Assembly: GCF_000143825.1 (NCBI RefSeq)
Contig: NZ_CM000961.1
Span: 2,067,448 to 2,131,447 of the forward strand
Length of the DNA: 64,000 nt
Direction of reading: 5' to 3'
Origin: Corynebacterium genitalium ATCC 33030
GTDB taxonomy: Bacteria > Actinomycetota > Actinomycetes > Mycobacteriales > Mycobacteriaceae
Shown here: positions 60,881 to 64,000 of the stretch, piece by piece
How the letters are laid out: each line of letters begins with the position of its first letter
How positions within the stretch are numbered: position 1 is the first letter of the stretch
The notes under the pieces: model-generated
Told to the model about the DNA's origin: nothing
Seen by the model: only the letters and a program-made list of their open reading frames with translations
Database searches by the model: none
Translations under genes and position numbers: made by a program

Positions 60881-61032
60881 GGGAGGCCTTTCAGCAAACA
60901 GGCGCGGCACGGGAAGAGCAGCGTTCGCAGGCAAGGTATCACGGACGGGGTGTGGTTGCTGGGTGAGCGGGGAGGAATCGTCGATAAGCATTGCTTAGCG
61001 GGGCTGCTGGTGCTTCGGGCACAATAGTCTCC

Positions 61033-62613
61033 GTGACTGAAACGACGAAGGGTGGCGAGGACGCGGGCGCCGCCATGGCCTCCGGTTCCGCGCAAAAGCT
61101 CGCGGAGGAGGTCAAAGCCTCCGATAAAGCTAACGCCGGCGACAAGAAATCCCACGAATACGACAACCGCGTCGACCGCGCGGTGGTGTTCAACTCGTGG
61201 GTGAAATCGACCGCGCTGTTCTCGCTGCGGATGGTGGCCATCTTCATCCTGATCGGTGCGCTGGCCTACCTCGTGGGCAAATTCTGGGCCGGCATCCTGC
61301 CGATCGTCCTCGCACTGATCGTGTGCACCGTGCTCGAACCCGTGACAAGCTTCCTGCGCAAACACGGCCTCCCCGGTGCGTTGTCGGCGCTGATGTCGAT
61401 GCTGCTGGCGCTGGCTGTGCTGGTGTTCTTCGTGTCGATGATCCTGCCGGACATCATCACGAACTCCCGCGTCCTTGCCATCCAGGCTGGGCAAGGGCTG
61501 CAAAGCCTGGCGCTATGGCTGCAGAACCAGGATTCGCTGCCGTTCAGCGTGGATGCGGAGCAGATCAACGAAGTCGTCCAAGACTCGATCACCTGGGTGC
61601 AAAACCGCGCCGGCGCGATCGCAGGCGGCATTTTCTCCGGTATCAGCACGGCGACGTCGATGATGATCACCTTCGTCGTTGTCGTGGTCCTCACCTTCTT
61701 CTTTCTTAACGACGGCCCCAAGTTCCTCCCCTGGGTCCGCTCCGCCACCGGCGGCCGCGCCGGACTGCACGCCACCGAGCTGCTCACCCGCATCTGGAAC
61801 ACGCTGTGCGGATACATTCGCGCCCAGGCGGTCGTCTCGTTTATCGACGCTGTCTGTATCGGCGTCGGCCTGTGGGCGGTCGGCGTGCCCATGGCGTTCA
61901 CCCTTGCGGTGATCACGTTCATGGCGGGCTTCATCCCACTCGTCGGCGCAATTGTCGCTGGGGCGCTTGCCGTCATCATCGCGCTCGTTTCGCTCGGGTT
62001 CACCGAGGCGCTCATCGTCCTGGGCATCGTCATCGCCGTCCAGCAGCTCGAAGGCAACGTACTCTCCCCGCTGCTGCAGTCTCGCGCGATGAACCTGCAC
62101 CCTGTGGTCGTCTTGGTCTCCGTCACCGTCGGCGGCGGTCTTTTCGGCCTTGTCGGCGCGTTCCTAGCTGTTCCCGCCGCCGCGACCGTTGCCGTGATCT
62201 TCCGCTACATGCAGGACATGCTCCAGCTGCACGCCGGCGAAGTCAGCGCGGACGATCTCGAGTTCGCCACCGACGTGGGCAAGGCGCTCGCCGAAGCAGA
62301 AGAGCAAGAAAGCGCGGCGCAACGCGATGAGCTCATCGACAACCATGTCTGGAAAGCGCCGAGCATTGACGACGAGCCCGACGCACCCGCCCCCTCCCCC
62401 GGCTCAACGCTCGTGCGCCAGTGGAACAAGGTGGCCGCCCGACGCCGCTCCGACAAAGCAATGGACAAGACGGCGGACACGACAGAGGACAAGACCGCCT
62501 CAGCGAAGACCGGCGGCGACGGCGCGAACGGCTCGAACGGCTCAGCACGGAAAACTCGCCGTTTCGAACTTGCGTTCGGTACATCCAAGGGTGGCGGCGA
62601 GGACATGTCCTAA
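61033..62613 (+). CDS. AI-2E family transporter (PerM/YdiK type)
   Basis: 526 residues from GTG 61033, seven bases after a CACAAT promoter-like hexamer, so probably leaderless. About eight helices between residues 55 and 395 with the family motifs P-L-V-G-A-I-V-A-G and Q-Q-L-E-G-N-V-L-S-P. Hydrophilic tails at both ends, the C-terminal one Thr/Lys/Ala-rich. Family members include Na+/H+ antiporters and the putative AI-2 exporter; which applies here is open. Confidence 0.85.
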   Translation: MTETTKGGEDAGAAMASGSAQKLAEEVKASDKANAGDKKSHEYDNRVDRAVVFNSWVKSTALFSLRMVAIFILIGALAYLVGKFWAGILPIVLALIVCTVLEPVTSFLRKHGLPGALSALMSMLLALAVLVFFVSMILPDIITNSRVLAIQAGQGLQSLALWLQNQDSLPFSVDAEQINEVVQDSITWVQNRAGAIAGGIFSGISTATSMMITFVVVVVLTFFFLNDGPKFLPWVRSATGGRAGLHATELLTRIWNTLCGYIRAQAVVSFIDAVCIGVGLWAVGVPMAFTLAVITFMAGFIPLVGAIVAGALAVIIALVSLGFTEALIVLGIVIAVQQLEGNVLSPLLQSRAMNLHPVVVLVSVTVGGGLFGLVGAFLAVPAAATVAVIFRYMQDMLQLHAGEVSADDLEFATDVGKALAEAEEQESAAQRDELIDNHVWKAPSIDDEPDAPAPSPGSTLVRQWNKVAARRRSDKAMDKTADTTEDKTASAKTGGDGANGSNGSARKTRRFELAFGTSKGGGEDMS

Positions 62614-62634
62614 CCGTATGCAAGGGTGAGACAC

Positions 62635-63726
62635 ATGAGTTCTGTGTCCCCAGCGCTGACTTTCACCCTTGTCTTCCTCGCGTTCATTCTCGGGCTGCTT
62701 GCCGGTGCGGCCGCGATGCACCTATTGCGCCGCCCCGCATCCCCGCCTTCCCAGCCGCCGCGGCAGGATGTGCGGCGGGAGTTGGAGCCGTTGGAGAGGG
62801 CCGTCGATAAGCTCGCGGCGCAGTTGCGTGACATGGATGAAGATCGCGCTGTCGCCCACTCAGCGCTCGCCGGGCAGGTGCAGGCCGTGACGCGTGCGAG
62901 TTCACGGCTGAGCGATCGCACGGATCAGCTGGTCAACGCGCTGCGCTCACCGAACACGCGCGGGCGTTGGGGCGAGATGCAGCTCGAACGTGTCGTGGAG
63001 CTCGGCGGCATGGTCAAGTACTGCGACTTCGACGTGCAGCAAGCAGCGCGTATCGACGGTCAGCTGCTCCGCCCCGACATGATCATCCGGTTAAGCCGCG
63101 GCCGCAACATCGTGGTGGATGCGAAAGTGCCGTTCAGCGCCTACCTCGACGCGCTCAACACGGAGGATCCCGAGGAGAAAGCCGGCTATCTGCGCAGGCA
63201 CAGCCACCTACTGCGGCAGCACGTGGCAACACTCGGGCAGAAAGCGTACGTCGAGGCTTTCGCGCCGACGCCCGAGTTCGTGGTCATGTTCATCCCCGCC
63301 GACCCCTTCCTCGACGCAGCGCTCGAGCAAGATCCGCAGTTGCTTGACGACGCATTTGCGCGAGGCGTTGTCATCGCCACCCCCTCCACCCTGTTCGCGT
63401 TGTTGCGCACCGTCGGGCTGGGATGGCAGCAGGAAGACATCAACGCAAAGGCGGCCGAGGTGCAGCGGCTCGGTGCGCAGCTGTACACGCGGTTGGGGAC
63501 CATGGCGGAGCACTACAACCGCGTCGGCGCCTCGTTGGATAAGGCCGTCGAGGCGTTCAATGCCACGCTCGGGTCAATGGACGCCCGCGTCATGGTCACC
63601 GCACGCCGGCTGAAAGACCTCGACTTGCCCGGGCGTACGACGAGTGAACCCGCTGAACTCCGTGCGGTGACAGCCCGGGCACGCACCGCCAACGGGGAAG
63701 AAAGTTCGCACTCCCACGTCGAGTAA
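62635..63726 (+). CDS. rmuC: DNA recombination protein RmuC
   Basis: 363 residues. One N-terminal membrane helix, a short coiled coil, and the RmuC domain with R-G-R-W-G-E-M-Q-L-E-R-V-V-E, D-A-K-V-P-F-S-A-Y and P-T-P-E-F-V-V-M-F-I-P. The core belongs to the PD-(D/E)XK nuclease fold; it limits inversions at short inverted repeats in E. coli. Follows the AI-2E gene by 21 bases, probably the same transcript. Confidence 0.92.
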   Translation: MSSVSPALTFTLVFLAFILGLLAGAAAMHLLRRPASPPSQPPRQDVRRELEPLERAVDKLAAQLRDMDEDRAVAHSALAGQVQAVTRASSRLSDRTDQLVNALRSPNTRGRWGEMQLERVVELGGMVKYCDFDVQQAARIDGQLLRPDMIIRLSRGRNIVVDAKVPFSAYLDALNTEDPEEKAGYLRRHSHLLRQHVATLGQKAYVEAFAPTPEFVVMFIPADPFLDAALEQDPQLLDDAFARGVVIATPSTLFALLRTVGLGWQQEDINAKAAEVQRLGAQLYTRLGTMAEHYNRVGASLDKAVEAFNATLGSMDARVMVTARRLKDLDLPGRTTSEPAELRAVTARARTANGEESSHSHVE

Positions 63727-63765
63727 AAGCTGTCCGCGCGCGGCGGCACGGTAACATCACACAAC

Positions 63766-64000
63766 GTGTCGCATGCAACGTCCCGATCCTCAACGCAGTC
63801 AGACCCGGCAATGCCCGGTTTCTCGACGGGATCCGGCGTGGGCATCATCATCGCGGCCCTTGTCACTGGCGGCCTACTGTCCGTCTACAACGAAGCAATC
63901 GGGTGGCCGTTCCTAGCGCTGTTCGCGGTGGCCTCCTTGGTCGTGGTCACGTTTGTCAACCCGCGCGGGCTGTTTCTCATCGTTGCATCCATCCCGCTGC
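63766..64000 (+). CDS. DUF6542 membrane protein, 3' end outside window
   Basis: GTG 63766, preceded by TAACAT, likely leaderless. The visible 78 residues contain a polar start and the first helices (G-I-I-I-A-A-L-V-T-G-G-L-L, F-L-A-L-F-A-V-A-S-L-V-V-V). This gene commonly lies next to rmuC and ychF in corynebacteria. Function unknown. Confidence 0.7.
   Translation, partial: MSHATSRSSTQSDPAMPGFSTGSGVGIIIAALVTGGLLSVYNEAIGWPFLALFAVASLVVVTFVNPRGLFLIVASIPL

Noticed and set aside
59363..61027. 554-codon plus-strand frame
   Set aside because: Antisense to the signal-peptide-bearing phosphatase gene, which has all catalytic motifs.

Overview
The window looks like chromosome from a high-GC actinobacterium, most probably a Corynebacterium. 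This rests on gene content (YhgE/Pip-type membrane protein, DUF1707, DUF4192, DUF6542, small RmuC, CmtR-type metal sensors), frequent GTG/TTG starts and many apparently leaderless genes. Species cannot be assigned from the sequence alone.

Left part (1-23500): ordinary chromosome with signs of decay. It carries a VWA protein, a secreted 5'-nucleotidase, an MFS exporter, an SDR, a hemolysin-III protein, a YhgE/Pip protein, a YoaK protein and an AlkC-like repair protein. A NarL-type two-component system is divergent from a CPBP protease. A DUF1707 protein, a glycolipid-binding protein, an epimerase, an XRE regulator, a VOC protein, a DUF488 protein and ArfB follow. Several genes are broken: a spermidine-synthase-like gene by an exact 22-bp tandem duplication, and a second yoaK, an RCC1-repeat gene and a DUF2625 gene by truncation or frameshift.

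Middle part (23521-58195): a composite island built against the 3' end of ychF. Six imperfect direct repeats (near 23521, 27685, 30724, 33939, 36678 and 38042) each encode, on the minus strand, a peptide ending VEFKFNV (VEFKFHV in the first) followed by a stop. The real ychF ends VEFRFNVT at 58164. I read these as attachment-site copies left by serial integrations. They divide the island into units: U1 cmtR - P-type ATPase - ArsO-like monooxygenase - higBA remnant; U2 unknown 440-residue protein - RHH remnant - arfB copy 2 - higBA; U3 merR/merA/small Cys-rich membrane protein - arfB copy 3 (truncated); U4 a second cmtR - ATPase with ArsO and higBA-operator remnants; U5 an epimerase paralogue; U6 (38042-58195) a plasmid-like element that still carries its serine integrase next to ychF.

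U6 has a palindromic iteron-like origin, an excisionase-type HTH gene, and a 1474-residue protein joining TOPRIM-like, AAA+ ATPase and family A DNA polymerase regions. It also has a nested palindrome and a hairpin-dense stretch (possible oriT), a divergent MobV-like relaxase, SSB, DUF4192 and the integrase. Cargo includes an AT-rich block of small genes (possibly toxin/immunity), a drug exporter with its ArsR-type regulator, and a nitronate monooxygenase-FAD fusion plus transporter bracketed by two deleted IS3 copies.

Right part (58164-64000): conserved chromosome with ychF, a secreted purple-acid-phosphatase-like enzyme, an AI-2E family transporter, rmuC and the start of a DUF6542 gene. No tRNA, rRNA or CRISPR array was seen.
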